DNA of 64,000 nucleotides from Liopterus haemorrhoidalis. Taxonomy: Eukaryota; Arthropoda; Insecta; Coleoptera; Dytiscidae. Positions within the stretch are counted from its first letter, which is position 1; each line of letters begins with the position of its first letter. Both the position numbers and the translations under genes were made by a program. This document shows, piece by piece, positions 44,478 through 55,790 of this stretch. Under the pieces are notes generated by a model, which was given only the letters and a program-made list of their open reading frames with translations, made no database searches and was not told the origin of the DNA. The DNA is taken from assembly GCA_963971575.1 (NCBI GenBank), contig OZ020615.1, positions 63,931,379 through 63,995,378 of the forward strand. The letters are read 5' to 3'.

Positions 44478-45360
44478 GCATTGGTCAAGTCGGCACTGTC
44501 AAATCTACGATGGTCAAGTCGGCACAGTCAAGTCGACGATGGTCAAGTCGGCACATTGAAGTCAACGGTGGTCAAGTCTGCATTGCCAAGGACGATGGTC
44601 AACTCGGTGGTGACCAACTCGGCGTTGGTCAAGTCGGCACAGTCAAGTCAACGATGGTCAAGTCTGCACTGCCAAGTTAACAATGGTCAACTTGGTGGTA
44701 ACCAACTCGGCGTTGATCAAGTCGGCACCGTCAAATCGACGATGGTCAAGTCGGCACAGTCAAGTCAACGATGGTCAAGTCGGCACATTGAAGTCAACGG
44801 TGGTCAAGTCTGCATTGCCAAGGACGATGGTCAACTTGGTGGTGACCAACTCGGCGTTGATCAAGTCGGCACCGTCAAATCGACGATGGTCAAGTCAGCA
44901 CAGTCAAGTCAACGATGGTCAAGTCGACACATTGAAGTCAACGATGGTCAAGTCTGCACGGACGATGGTCAACTCGGTGGTGACCAACTCGGCGTTGGTC
45001 AAGTCGGCACAGTCAAGTCAACGATGGTCAAGTCGGCACAGTGAAGTCAACGATGGTCAAGTCTGCACTGCCAAGTTGACGATGGTCAACTCGGTGATGA
45101 CCAACTCGGAATTGGTCAAGTTGGCACTGTCAAATCGACGATGGTCAAGTCGGCACAGTCAAGTCAACGATGGTCAAGTCTGCACTGCCAAGTTAACGAT
45201 GGTCAACTGGGCGAAACCAACTTGGCGTTGATCAAGTCGGCACCGTCAAATCGACGATGGTCAAGTCGGCACAGTCAAGTCAACGATGGTCAAGTCTGCA
45301 CTGCCAATTTGACGATGGTTAACTCGGTGGTGACCAACTCGGCGTTGGTCAAGTCGGCAC
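44478..45360. repeat. 29-bp minisatellite with higher-order structure
   Basis: The core unit is AAGTCGGCACAGTCAAGTCA plus ACGATGGTC, 29 bases, varied as GGCACATTGAAGTC, CTGCATTGCCAAGG and GGTGACCAACTCGGCG. These variants recur in the same order about every 160-175 bases. None of the common variants contains a stop in the three forward frames, so long open frames (up to 212 codons) arise by chance; period 29 is not a multiple of three. Confidence 0.95.
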
Positions 45361-45590
45361 CTGAGGACCTTTTTTTTTTCTCGTGACTTCTATTTTGAGA
45401 ATGAGGACCTTTTGTTTTTTTTTGTTCATCACTAGTATTTTTGGAGCGAGGACCTTTTTTTGCTCATCACTTGTACTTTTGAAGTGAGGACCTTTTTTTT
45501 CTCATCACTTGTATTTTTAGAGTGAGGACCTTTTTTTTAGTATACTCTTTTCTGTAAAAAAAATCTGGTCAGCCTATGGTATAATCGAAC
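45361..45590. repeat. GAGGACC array joined to the minisatellite
   Basis: Five units of GAGGACCTTTTTTTTT plus CTCATCACTTGTATTTTTG. It ends in CTCTTTTCTGTAAAAAAA and TCTGGTCAGCCTATGG, the inverse of the hAT-like terminus at 37.02 kb. The same array is therefore again attached to a hAT end. Confidence 0.8.
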
Positions 45591-46268
45591 AACATTCGGG
45601 TTTAGAGAATTTGGTATGATAATGTAACGGTTGATCTGACTGGTTTGACAGTTTTACATTTTTCAAGGTACCTGTCAATTTTTGATTTATAAAATTTGCA
45701 GGTTATTGTACCAACATTACCAATATTATCAAATAAAATGTTTAGTGTCATAATGAACTCATTATAACACCCAATTGTTTCATAATGACTTCTTATGAAT
45801 GCAAAATAGAGAAACTGATATGGATATTAAAAAATTGTATTCTATTTTTCTTTAAAAATCCGTTTTTCTATAGGCATATCCAATTCAGCTTTAGTAAGTG
45901 TGTTTTTATTTGTTCGCAGTAGATTGTTGACTGTTTCCATGTTCCATTCATAAGTGTTAGTAAGTTGAAAGGAGATATTTTTTACCAGAGTATGACTCAG
46001 TTGAATATTTTCAACACGTGACTCGTTGCCAAGTCGATGACCCAGCGAAATTCGGGTATTTGTTTAAATAAACATCTATATATGGACTCAAACTTACAAC
46101 TAAAAAAAATTATAGAGCAATCATCAAAATTAAATATAACTTGTTAAAAAAAAGAACCGGCATAGAACGGAGATAAGAGCTTGTAAAAGGGTTAATGTGT
46201 CGCGTAGACACAAAGGTTGGAAAGCACTTGACCAAAAGAAGACTTTTATGTAGATAGAGATTCGTCAA
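45591..46268. other. No gene seen
   Basis: AT-rich, unassigned up to the TA at 46269. Confidence 0.5.
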
Positions 46269-46270
46269 TA

Positions 46271-46949
46271 CAAGGGTTGATCTTATATTTTGGGATTGGA
46301 CTAAGCCAGTGCTGCCATCTGTAAAATGACGCTTCTATCGTAAAGTTTGAAAATTTTAACGGTATACGTACTCAGAACGTTTTGAGGTACGAGCGCTATT
46401 TGTGTTGTTAACAGTAACTTAAAAATATCATCTCGGCTAAAAATGGAATTAAATCGTGAACATTTTCGAGCAACAACAGTGCATCAATAAACTTAATTCG
46501 AACTTTTCACAATGAAGCACCATCAAGGACTACTGTTTATCGATGGTTTGCCGAAATCTTTCGTGGCCGTAGTTCACTTAAGACGAATTTCGTGAAGGTC
46601 GTCCAAAATCGGTTGTTGTTCCGGAAAACATTGATGCTGTGTGTGAACTGATACTGCAAGATCGTTATGTGACTTATCATGAGATTGAGGTATCCTTGGG
46701 CATTAGTGGGACCAACATACATTCACTATTACATGAACATTTGGCCGTCAAAAAGATTTGTTCGCATTAGATCCCGCATAATTTGACAATCGCAGTGGAA
46801 AAAGCCTCAATCGGAGTGGAAAAAGTGCTTCGAAAATTGGTTCAACACATGCAAAAGTGTATTGATGGAAAATATTTTGTAAAACAAAAGCCACTTTTGT
46901 GGATAAATGTTTTTGATCTCAAATGCTGAAATATAAAAGTCAACCCTCG
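46271..46949 (+). mobile_element. Internally deleted mariner (679 bp) with both ITRs
   Basis: CAAGGGTTGATCTTATATTT and its inverse (ending GTCAACCCTCG), with TA on both sides. Plus strand keeps the HTH region (TVYRWFAE and GRSSLK in shifting frames), GRPKSVVVPENIDAVCELIL-type codons and HEHLAVKKI, then jumps to the C-terminal CKSVLM/ KCIDGKYF region. The catalytic DDD core is deleted: a step between an autonomous mariner and a MITE. Confidence 0.85.
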
Positions 46950-46951
46950 TA

Positions 46952-47330
46952 TTTCTTTTAGCTAGTAAGGCGTTTCTTTTGCATATCCAGTCATCTAAAA
47001 TGTCCGTTGTCGAGTTCTTTGATGAAATAGCGATGTTGAGCGGTATATCTTATTGGTAGTCCGAAATATTGCATAAAATGAAGCATGACCACCTGTTATT
47101 GGTATGTGGGGTTTGGGCTCAGTGCAACGACCACAGTAAGCTTAGCAGCTGCTCTGCATTTACAAATGCCGCAAGAAATAATTCGGAGATGCCAAAGCAA
47201 CCAACGATCAAAGTCTTATAAGTCTATTATTAAGAAAATGAACTCTTCAAAAACAATTTCAGGTAGCAAAACATGAAGTTACCAACTTTAAATATAAGAG
47301 AATCGACTGTAATACTTCAAAACATATCCT
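46952..47330. other. Unassigned
   Basis: The 63-codon frame at 47085-47276 has no recognised motif. A GTCGAGTTCTTTGATGAAAT stretch near 47008 recalls pogo/Tigger DNA-binding regions but is too short to call. Confidence 0.35.
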
Positions 47331-47331
47331 T

Positions 47332-48380
47332 TTTAGGGTTTTGTAGGTATGACCAAAAAACCCTTATACCGTCATTTTGTCGTCTGTCTTGTCTGTCTGT
47401 TCGGTAAAAATTGTAGCCAAACGGCTAAACCTAGAGAGTTGAAATTTGGCATGCTTATACAACTCTTTGACCCGCACATAGGAAAAATACTAAAACATCT
47501 AAAAACATATCCCCCTAAAAATATAATCAAATATATGCTCATCGAAAAAAAAATATATTTTTTTACAATTCTGTGTAGGGTATCAAATGAAAGCCCTTGG
47601 TACGTGGATTAACGATCAAAATTTTATTTTTGCATAATAAATTATTTTGAAGCGATTTTTGCCAAAATTGTGCAAAAAAATTTTTGTCCCACACCCTGTA
47701 GCCCAGATGGTTTAAACTAAAAATCTGAAAAAATTCTCAGTAATGTACATTGGTGTGAACCGGAATAGTACAACAGGAATTTTTGATCAGATTATGTTTT
47801 CGGAAAATAACGCATTTTTTGTATTTAAGTAAAATATGTAATATATTTAATCCGCTATTTAACATAGTAAACAAGTGATCCTGTATAGCACAGTGGTAGC
47901 GTTGTTGCTTAGTGAATTGAAACTACTGTAAGAAACAGTGTTCGAATCCCGCCAATTTTTATTTTTTCAGTTTTTTTTTTCATTTTTATTTTGTTTAAAT
48001 TATTTTGTCAAAATTCTAGTTATATTTTGGTAAATGTTGCATTTAATTTTTAAAAGCGTAAATTTAATAACCAGTCGGAAGTGTTGAAATTATAATTTAA
48101 TTCTATATTTGAAGGTATCAGAGGGCGAGGCTTATGATTTAAGCAACCAATGGAAGCCATAGGCGCAATTTTCAAAATCTTAATGAACCTTGCTATATAA
48201 AAAAAATACTGCACATATTTAGAAACTTAAATAATGGTATTAGGCATTCGAATTAAAATTCATAAAAAAATATTTTGACATAAAATTTGTTTTGGCATCC
48301 CAAATAATCATCTCATAGTTGAATAAATACCTGCGAAACCCTGAAATGTGTGAAAATTCACACTTCACATCAATTTTTTA
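47332..48380 (+). mobile_element. Family A copy A8
   Basis: Full length with both termini and only about three TCTG units. The 3' T-run runs into AGGGTTTCGTTAATATTC, a scrap of another A-like start. Confidence 0.85.
47881..47952 (+). other. tRNA-like Pol III module of A8 (type 1, Ala-like)
   Basis: TATAGCACAGTGGTAGCG (A box about 47885-47902) and GTGTTCGAATCCCGCC (B box about 47938-47952), then TTTTTATTTTTTCAG. It matches the A3 module closely. Confidence 0.7.
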
Positions 48381-48915
48381 GGGTTTCGTTAATATTCTCA
48401 GTTCGCAATTACCTTAAAACTGTCTTACTGTCACAAATCATATTTTTAATGTTACTTTCTCATATTTGTTAAGTAATTTTGGTTAGTTTTAAGTGGTGGA
48501 GCGTTTGGACAAAAGTTACAATGTGTGATTATTTGGAATGTGTAGAGTATTTAAGTGTATTGTGTAGAGATCTCACGGCTAACCATGGCATACCGCCATG
48601 GTAAATTAGACACAGCGAATCGGTCGTTGGTAATTACATGATGGGCCAAAGACGCTTTCCCAGGCCTACAACAAACTACATAGGCGCCGCTCGAGGGGTC
48701 ATTTATACAATATCATAGATAGAAATGAGAAACTTTTATACAGTCACTCATGTGTCTGTACAGAAGAAATTGTTTAAACGATAGAACTTAAATTTTTAAT
48801 GCATATATAGGCATGGAAACATGAATCCTTATTCTAAAAAATGTAAATCAATAGAAAAATGTAGGTTTATTGACGATACTGAGATCGGGTAACACATTTG
48901 GTATTAATACTTGTT
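48381..48915. other. Unassigned, one short perfect hairpin
   Basis: ACCATGGC-ATACC-GCCATGGT at about 48583-48603 is an 8-bp stem with a 5-base loop. Otherwise nothing supported. Confidence 0.45.
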
Positions 48916-48919
48916 TACT

Positions 48920-49236
48920 TACTTAATCCTTAATCAAATTAGTTATTTCCTGGCGTTGTTTTCCATATTTCTTTCCGCCATGTTCTGTTCTTTGTATATA
49001 TCTTTTGCTCCTCCCACTTTACACCTCTATTTCTTGTAGCGGCTTCTGTTTCTTGCTGTCAAGTTTTTCTGGGTGTTCCTGGTCTAACTTTTCTTTACTG
49101 ATCTTGCTTAAAAACTCTTTACTATTTTGTCTTCGCTCATTCTGTGTATATGTCCCACTCATCAACTGTTCTTCTTCTGTTAAAGTCTCTACTGGCTTTA
49201 TGTCTAATACCCCTGTCCCTGAATACTTAACTTTTT
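48920..49236 (-). pseudogene. Non-LTR retrotransposon C-terminal tail and 3' end
   Basis: Minus strand: QQETEAATRNRGVKWEEQKI and YTKNRTWRKEIWKTTP, the W-rich terminal motif of RT tails, with frameshifts upstream. It ends in a TAAG-type short repeat (near 48915-48925). It joins element D at a T-run at 49236. Confidence 0.6.
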
Positions 49237-49858
49237 TTTTAACGATTTTGTTAGGGCTCAGAGTGATAATTTACCTAACATTGATGCATTTATGCTCATG
49301 GAATATATGAAAAATAATGAATGCTACAGTGCTGAAGAAATACGTGGTGTCAAAGTAATTTTTATTTTATATTCTATAACTTTATGTAAACAAACGCTAC
49401 AACTCTGTAAAATGTAAATATTTATGTAATTTAGATGTCAGAATTTTACTACATTGTTTACATGAAGTTACAAAACGTTAGAAGCATAATTGAAATAATG
49501 CAATATAAGTTATCTATTTTAATATAAAATTTAATTCGGTAAGCATGTATAAATTGTTTTTATAGAATTAAACTTTATTTTAAATAAAATCACTCTAACT
49601 TTACATAATCTATAAAAGTTATACAAACAAATAAGTTCAAAACAGACTATGTACGCCGGTAAGCTAGTAGTGTCATGCGTCAGTTAGAAGGGGTAGGACG
49701 TCACACGTCGTTTTCGCGCGCTACATACATTTATGATTTTTTTAAGCCTTCAAATTACAAAAAAAAAAAAAATTAAAAACTGTTTTTTATGTTTATATGC
49801 AACAAGAGGAATATAATAAAAAAAATTAAAAAAATCATGCCTATCCCCTATTGTTAAA
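49237..49858 (+). mobile_element. Element D, 5'-truncated copy with one exon
   Basis: Begins inside a coding exon (DFVRAQSDNLPNIDAFMLME, then NNECYSAEEIRGVK), followed by a donor-like AAAGTAATT, then intronic DNA to the terminus CATGCCTATCCCCTATT. The second half is ~95% like 53812-54153. The peptide resembles the start of repeated insect proteins that, from memory, carry SWIM/YqaJ-type domains; that assignment is weak. Confidence 0.5.
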
Positions 49859-50486
49859 AATCGTCTCGAATGATACAGATTGGTTGTTAGATGTTGATAT
49901 TTAAAATAAATGTTTTTAGTTTGTTGTGTATCTGTTGGCGCCTTGATACAACAGAAGGTGCAGGGTTAACAACCATTAAGAACGCGATGTTGGCATCGTA
50001 CTGCCAAGTCCTACACAACCAAGTGACCGGTTTCTCTATTTCAACCTTACATATGCACATCAGATTGTAATGGAATCTCGGAATACTTGAGAACAGCTAG
50101 ATATAAACACATGTCTTAGATACAGAACTTCTGCGGTCCGTATGAGGCCCGCTAGGCGTGGGTAGTGTGGTGTTTTTAGTGTTTTCGGTGAACGTTGACG
50201 TGGACAGTAGCTCGGTTTGATTAGACCGTTCCCAAGTCGCATATATATGTAAGCGAACTCCGGTATTGCACACCAAGGAATTTTAAATTGTTCATGGTCA
50301 CTTTAATAAAAACTTGCTAACAATCTCGTTACTAAACCAGTATTTGCGACTCAGTAACTCTGTTTTAAGTAGACAAGAACTTAAAGACCCTTACTATTAC
50401 TATCAGTACTACTTTTATATCAGTGCTTCTTAACCGGGGGGGGGAGGGGGTCATGAGCTGTATCAAAAGGGTCTATAAGATACATA
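49859..50486. other. No gene; hAT-like end near 50423
   Basis: CAGTGCTTCTTAACCGGGGG at about 50423 looks like a hAT terminus. The large foldback at 50489 lies just inside it. The rest is unassigned. Confidence 0.45.
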
Positions 50487-50488
50487 TA

Positions 50489-51476
50489 CAGGGTGTTTGT
50501 TTGAAACGGGGCACCCCGAAAATCTCCTTTATTTGTAAAGATACAAAAAATCTTCAGAACAAAAGTTAAACTAGACAAAAAGGCCCATCTAAAGGTTACT
50601 ATAAGAATTCTGAGGCACTTCCGGTTTCACAGGAAATTATGTCAACTTTTGATCTAGCATAGGGAATCGGTAATTTTATATTTTTTCCTAAAAGTACATT
50701 AAATTAGCTTTACAATGACACCAAAAAATCATATTTTTATGTTAACCATTTCAAAATGGCGACCATTTATTTACAAAATAATAATCAACATAAGTTTTAC
50801 AAAGTTAAACGTGGCAAGCTTTGAAAACAATAACAAAAGAAATAAAATATCTCTAAAATAAACTATTTGACTATTTAGAAAAAAAAAACTATTACTTTTT
50901 ACAATTATTTTACAAAAAAAAAATACAAATGTTCGATCAAACCACCATTATTGTCCACACATTTTCTCATTCTTAATTTTTTTTTTTTTTCATACAAAAA
51001 TAAGCAAAATAAACTATTAAACTCTTGTTATTTATAAAACATTTAATTGAAAAATTAAAATTCAAGTTATTTCATATTATTTCATATAATAACTAGTTAT
51101 AACAGTTTATTTTAGAGATATTTTGTTTCTTTTTTTATTGTTTTCAAAGCTTGCTACGTTCAACTTTGTAAAACCTATGTTGATTATTATTTTGTAAATA
51201 AACGCCATTTTGAAATGGTTAACATAAAAATATGATTTTTTGGTGTCATTGTAAAGCTACTTTAATGTACTTTTAGGAAAAAAATATAAAATTATCGATT
51301 CCCTATGCTAGATCAAAAGTTGACATCATTTCCGGTGAAGCCGGAAGTGCCTCAGAATTCTTATAGTAACCTTTAGATGGGCCTTTTTGTTTAGTTTAAC
51401 TTTTGTTCTGAAGATTTTTTGTATCTTTACAAATAAAGGAGATTTTCTGGGTGCCCCGTTTCAAACAAACAGCCTG
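50489..51476. mobile_element. Tc1/mariner-type foldback MITE with about 380-bp arms
   Basis: CAGGGTGTTTGTTTGAAACG / inverse ending GTTTCAAACAAACAGCCTG, TA at both flanks (50487-50488 and 51477-51478). Arms match to about 50870 and 51108. In the spacer, the minus strand near 50930-50975 encodes RMRKCVDNNGGLIEHL, a typical C-terminal motif of mariner-superfamily transposases, so the element derives from an autonomous one. Confidence 0.85.
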
Positions 51477-51606
51477 TATACATTTTTAACGACCGCCACA
51501 TAGGTATAATGCAAATTTATTATTTTAAAAGGCATGAAAAAGCAAAATAGAAAAAATACTATAAAAAACTCGTTACATAAGGCTTTTTAACGCACTTATC
51601 TATTAG

Positions 51607-51740
51607 AACAGCGGTTCTTAAACTGTGGTCCGCGGACACCTGGGGGTCCGCGAAACAATTTTGACATTAACTTTACATCACTCAACTTTTCGCTTTTATT
51701 CAAATAACTCATTTAATAAAAATCCTACATGGTCAGGACT
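51607..51740. mobile_element. hAT-like terminal fragment
   Basis: CAGCGGTTCTTAAACTGTGG followed by the palindromic GGTCCGCGGACACC and GGGGGTCCGCG. Typical left end of hAT MITEs. No right end is identified. Confidence 0.55.
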
Positions 51741-51744
51741 TTCG

Positions 51745-52350
51745 TATTCTGGAGTGCACCATTCCCGATAAGTCTCTTTTTATACTCCAACAGTAGTCAG
51801 CCATCATGTGAGTATCCCACCTTCCTTGATAACGTCTCTCCATCTCTTTTAAATCCTGATGTAAACGTTCACCTTGTTCATCACTAACATCTCCAAGATT
51901 GACAGGAAATTTGTCAAGATAAAAAATGAAGTTTCACGCTCATGTTGCACCCCAGATGATGATAATTTTCAATCAAATTTTCAACGACCTCCACCTAAGC
52001 CTTTTCTGGGAAACTTATTGAACAACAAGTGCAAACCTGAACATTTAATGGAGCAGTCATACTAAGTACCTTGCCTTGACCTTGCAACCCCCGCCGTTGT
52101 AAAAAGGTCTATAACAAGTACCTGCATGTAAGACGTTCCTACGAAATATATTGGACACAAGAACGAAGATGAAATTAAAGTAGACGTATATCAGAACATG
52201 AAAAGGTGAAAAAAGTCAAAATACGATAGAACAAAAAGTTGACGTGATAGGCAGAAACTGTTAACATTTTTGAAATCAGTACCCCAAAATTAGTTAAAAA
52301 CAAGTATCAGATCTAAGTCAACAAAAAAAAGTTTAAATTTGTTGACCAGT
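51745..52350 (-). mobile_element. TIR element with multicopy ORF, copy 3, deleted
   Basis: Matches copies 1 and 2 from TTCTGGAGTGCACCATTCCC; the ORF is broken and shortened. At 51993-52075 it holds sequence absent from copy 1 (CTAAGCCTTTTCTGGGAAAC), before CCTTGCAACCCCCGCCGTTG. Right terminus TTTGTTGACCAGT at 52350. The left terminus is missing. Confidence 0.65.
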
Positions 52351-52748
52351 ATAATTTGTGTTTGATTTTCCATCAGACAGACAGACAGACACATGAGTAA
52401 CGTTTTAAGTTTTATTTTGTGGATATAATAGGGGATACGCATAAAATTTGTATTTCCTTAAAACTAAATTATTTTGATATGTTAATGTTAGTTATGTCAC
52501 CTAACAAAACAAAAATCACATTTTAATTAATATTATAGCCAAATTTTTTAATTAAAATATTGTAAATTTGAAATAAGCCGACCACGCCGCGAAGGTTGCC
52601 GAGTAAAAACGACTGAGTATGACGTCAAACGATAGGGGTTTCACGTCACACATACAGCTACAACATAATCTTTACACGTGTGTATATTGTATTGTTCGAG
52701 AGTTTTGTATTTGTTTTTAAACAATTTTTCACGCATTTATTATTAAAA

Positions 52749-52815
52749 TGGCAGATAAAGATTTTGTTAGGGCTCAGAGTGATAATTTACCCAACATTGA
52801 TGCATTTATGCACAC
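52749..52815 (+). CDS. First exon of the element D protein, truncated
   Basis: ATGGCAGATAAAGATTTTGT opens the frame (start inferred from the in-frame ATG after AT-rich leader). The peptide is ADKDFVRAQSDNLPNIDAFM; the parallel copy at 49.24 kb shows how the exon continues. Here it is cut after His-Thr-Thr where the THAP fragment joins. Confidence 0.45.
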
Positions 52816-53019
52816 AACATAAAGTTTACTTTTTTCTGAAATATCGGTTTTATTTCGCCTCATAGCTTTCAGCCACAAATTTCGCCTTTTCTGTTGTTTT
52901 TCGCCATCAGGTAATGATATAAATTGTTTTTTTGGATTTCTAGTTGAACTAATTGTGCACATCGATACTGAACAATATTTTCGATAATGTTTCGAAGTAC
53001 TGGGGCCTGGATCTTCCAT
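52806..53019 (-). pseudogene. THAP zinc-finger fragment
   Basis: From MEDPGPSTSKHYRKYCSVSM the frame shows C-x4-C, FISLPDGEKQQKRRNLWLKA with the conserved Pro and Trp, and KLYVVC with the third Cys. The last ligand (His of C-x2-H) is lost because the fragment joins element D there. THAP domains bind DNA and occur in P-element and other transposases as well as host proteins. Truncated, so probably not functional. Confidence 0.7.
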
Positions 53020-53154
53020 ATTTTATATATTTTAATAGTAGTAAAGATTTATTTTCACCTTGCGGTGTTAAAATTTTCATACATTTACATTTTCTGGTAG
53101 CAAACAGTGTTCAATTATTATATGTACAGTACATTTTTTTAATTTTGTCATTTA

Positions 53155-53813
53155 TAGTCTTTTATTTAATATGTTCTTCATCCAGGTTTCATCCGGGTTT
53201 TCGTCATTGAGTATTTGTATGGCTGATTTCGGGTTTCTCACTTCTTCCTTGCAGTCACGTGTTAGATGTTCTATTGTCTCTTCATTCCTCTCACATATTC
53301 TGCACTTCTTTTCTTCTTTTTCTCTCCAGTATTCGTTCCTTCTTTCTTCGTTTCCTACTCTGAATCTGGCTATTATTTTTTGGTTTTTTGACTGTTTTCT
53401 TAGATACACAGGCATGCCTATTGTTTCTAAAAACCTGTATCTGGGGTTGTATTTTGATATCTGTATCATCTCTCTTCGTTGTTGTAGTTCCATGTCCTTT
53501 TCCCTTCTCACAATTTCTTCTTTTAAGCTAACTCCCATTTGTCTTCGGTTCTCTACTTCTGTTGTTGAATAGCCTTTTCTTTCGTAATACTTTGTTCGTA
53601 CTAGTTCCCAATCATTCTTTTCTAGTTTATTTTCTTCTTTTCTTCTTATCTGCTCCCAGCATGCAAAAACCAGTTCTTTCCAATTCGATCTTCTTGTTTT
53701 CTCCTCGTATATTATTGCTCTTCTGCCCGTTTCAACGCATAGTTTATGCCTCTTCGTTTCCTCGTGTAATATGTAGAGCGGTGTTCTTTTATCGATTGAA
53801 AGTGTCCATCTTT
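53155..53813 (-). pseudogene. Non-LTR retrotransposon C-terminal region
   Basis: A ~210-codon continuous minus frame: LSIDKRTPLYILHEETKRHK, ERKGYSTTEVENRRQMGVSL, GMPVYLRKQSKNQKIIARFR, and a zinc-knuckle C-R-I-C...H...C (KCRICERNEETIEHLTRDC). The knuckle followed by a short tail is usual at the C-terminus of R1/Jockey-group RT proteins. It is open to 53813, then joins element D. RT and endonuclease domains are absent. Being intact over 200 codons it is a relatively recent arrival. Confidence 0.75.
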
Positions 53814-54153
53814 ATATATTTTAATATAAAATTTAATTCGGTAAACATGTATAAATTGTTTTTATAGAATTAAACTTTATTTTAATTAAAATCACTCTAA
53901 CTTTACATAACCTATAAAAGTTATACAAACAAATAAGTTCACAACAGACTATGTACGCTGGGTAAGCTAGTAGTGTCATGCGTCAGTTAGAAGGGGTATG
54001 ACGTTACACGTCGTTTTCGCGCGCTACATACATTTATGATTTTTTTAAGCCTTCAAATTAAAAAAAAAAATTAAAAACTGTTTTTTATGTTTATAACAAA
54101 AAAGTTAACAAGAGGAATATAATAAAAAAAAATTAAAAAATCATGCCTATCCC

Positions 54154-54760
54154 CTATTACAAAACCCTAAAAAAGAATCTGTTTGAATTTATTTCTTTTA
54201 CATTCTTTCTACAGACCAGCTGACAATCAATCTTCTATTCAGAACCCTCACAATTCTGTTTTAAATATTCTGTTTGAAATATGTAAAATCTAAAATTAGT
54301 ATTATTTAATGATAGCCTATTCTATCAATAGCTTTGAAAAAAGTTAAATAAAAAAACAGTAGCTATATATAGTTACTGTGTAGAAGTGAGCGATAAAGAA
54401 GAGTTGATGTGTTGGTATTCGGAGTCTGGTAGAGTGTAGAGTGTAGAGAGTAGAGGGAGGATAGTACGGCTTGTCATGGAGCCAGATTTACAGATCCCTT
54501 CCTGAGAATCTATCGCCCCACCTGCCAAACCAAACAACTGCCCAAAATAACTGTTTTCCATACGAAGAACATACTCTTCCGATTCTATTTCTGTTACAAG
54601 ACGTTTTCAAACGGTTTCATTTTCTAATTATAGATGCAGGACTGCATCTTGCAATATGTACCAAGAAATAGTTCCACCAAAGAGTAATGGGTAAAATTCA
54701 AACCGACTAACAGTGCGCAAAGAAGAAAATTTGCTACGTCTTCTCCCTTATCAAAATAAA
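54154..54760. other. No gene; scrap of family A start
   Basis: ACAAAACCCTAAAAAAG at 54158-54174 is an inverted family A 5' tip. Remaining frames (for example 54373-54671) have no recognised motif. Confidence 0.45.
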
Positions 54761-54762
54761 AA

Positions 54763-55577
54763 ATCAGCTGTGGCTACCATAGGACCTATGTGAAGTCTTG
54801 CACCTTATTTTAATGTGTTTCTAGTTATTGACTGTGATATTCGATGGTAATTGGCCCCTTTACAGCCTCTTACCATCATCCTGAGTCTGTTCAAATTTTC
54901 GAACAGACTTTTTATATTATTTATTTGTGTTTGACTGCGTTAGGCGCAAATAACCATGGTTGCTGTCGGCCAAAAATTTTAACTAACTAACTAACCACCA
55001 CAGGACCGACCGCTATTACAAAGTACTTGTATAAAATACATTCTAGCAGCAGAGTAGAAATAACTTGGCCTAATATTTTCTAACAGAGATATTATTTATC
55101 ATGACCATGGAAACGTTACATATATGTATGAAAAATAGATACTTAAAAAAAATCTAAAAATTTTTCAAAATTTTTTCGTTTTATCAAAAAATTTCTCAAA
55201 TAAAAGTTATTAGTTATTGCATTTATAGCAAATTTTATTAAATAAATATTTTCGAAATATTTTTCTGTTGCTACATATTCGCAAAAATCTTAAAATCGAC
55301 ACGAGTAAACTCCCATTTATAGTCAACTGATTTTTACCAAAAGTTGATCAACTCGTGCCATTGATGTCAGAAGCTTAAATATGCAGTTTAATAAAAATCC
55401 TTTTAGCCGAATTTGCTCTGCACGTGTACGTGTAGACAGACAGACAGACAGACGGACAGACAGACAGACCGACAGACATCATGCTAAAAATAGTCAAAAT
55501 GTTATGTAGGGACCTCAATTCGTGGAGATCCATCGAAATCTCGAAATGTCAAAATCGGTATGATCACAATACCTCCC
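54763..55577 (-). mobile_element. Family B copy B4, split by a SINE-like insertion
   Basis: 3' end at 54763 (AAAAAATCAGCTGTGGC), interrupted at 54787-54996, resuming ACCACAGGACCGACCGC. Microsatellite about 55434-55470. The 5' tip is missing after ACAATACCTCCCTT. Confidence 0.75.
54787..54996 (+). mobile_element. 210-bp SINE-like insertion with (AACT)n tail
   Basis: Flanked by ACCATAGGACC (54776-54786) and ACCACAGGACC (54997-55007), an 11-bp TSD with one mismatch; the other B copies give the empty site. It ends TTTTAACTAACTAACTAACC. No Pol III boxes are clear; contains AAATTTTCGAACAGACTTTT, so it could be the 3' end of a LINE rather than a SINE. Confidence 0.75.
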
Positions 55578-55790
55578 TTGAGAAATCTCGAGAAAAATAA
55601 TTATATAATTATTAGAATATACATTTTTTTTTTATGTTGAAAATATTGTAGAGGATAAAAACATGTTAAAATTATAATCACCTTTAAAGTACTAAAGTAA
55701 AGGCGTTGAGTAAATTTTACATTTGTCGAGAAATGAAAAATGAGAATTAAAACATTTTCTCGAGAAATTCTCGAGAAAAATCACTAGGTG
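55577..55790. mobile_element. Small inverted-repeat element with CTCGAG ends
   Basis: TTGAGAAATCTCGAGAAAAA at the left and TTTTCTCGAGAAATTCTCGA at the right, plus the palindrome AATTATATAATTATT. About 210 bp. Superfamily not assigned. Confidence 0.4.

Larger units (their letters stand above)
52428..54153 (+). mobile_element. Element D, 1.7 kb, with both TIRs
   Basis: Left end ATAGGGGATACGCATAAAA, right end AATCATGCCTATCCCCTAT: inverted repeats of about 15 bp with two mismatches. Contents in order: a GC-rich leader with TGACGTCA and CACGTCACAC, a first exon, an inverted THAP fragment, an RT tail on minus (a retroelement insertion), then the right end shared with 49.5-49.86 kb. TSD is not evident. 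Confidence 0.55.

Noticed and set aside
44406..45231. 212- and 182-codon ORFs as a novel repeat protein
   Set aside because: The 29-bp period is not a multiple of three and the common variants lack stops in all forward frames; the ORFs overlap each other and have no other coding signal.
53171..53867. Plus-strand ORFs at 53.2-53.9 kb
   Set aside because: They are antisense shadows of the minus-strand retrotransposon C-terminal region.
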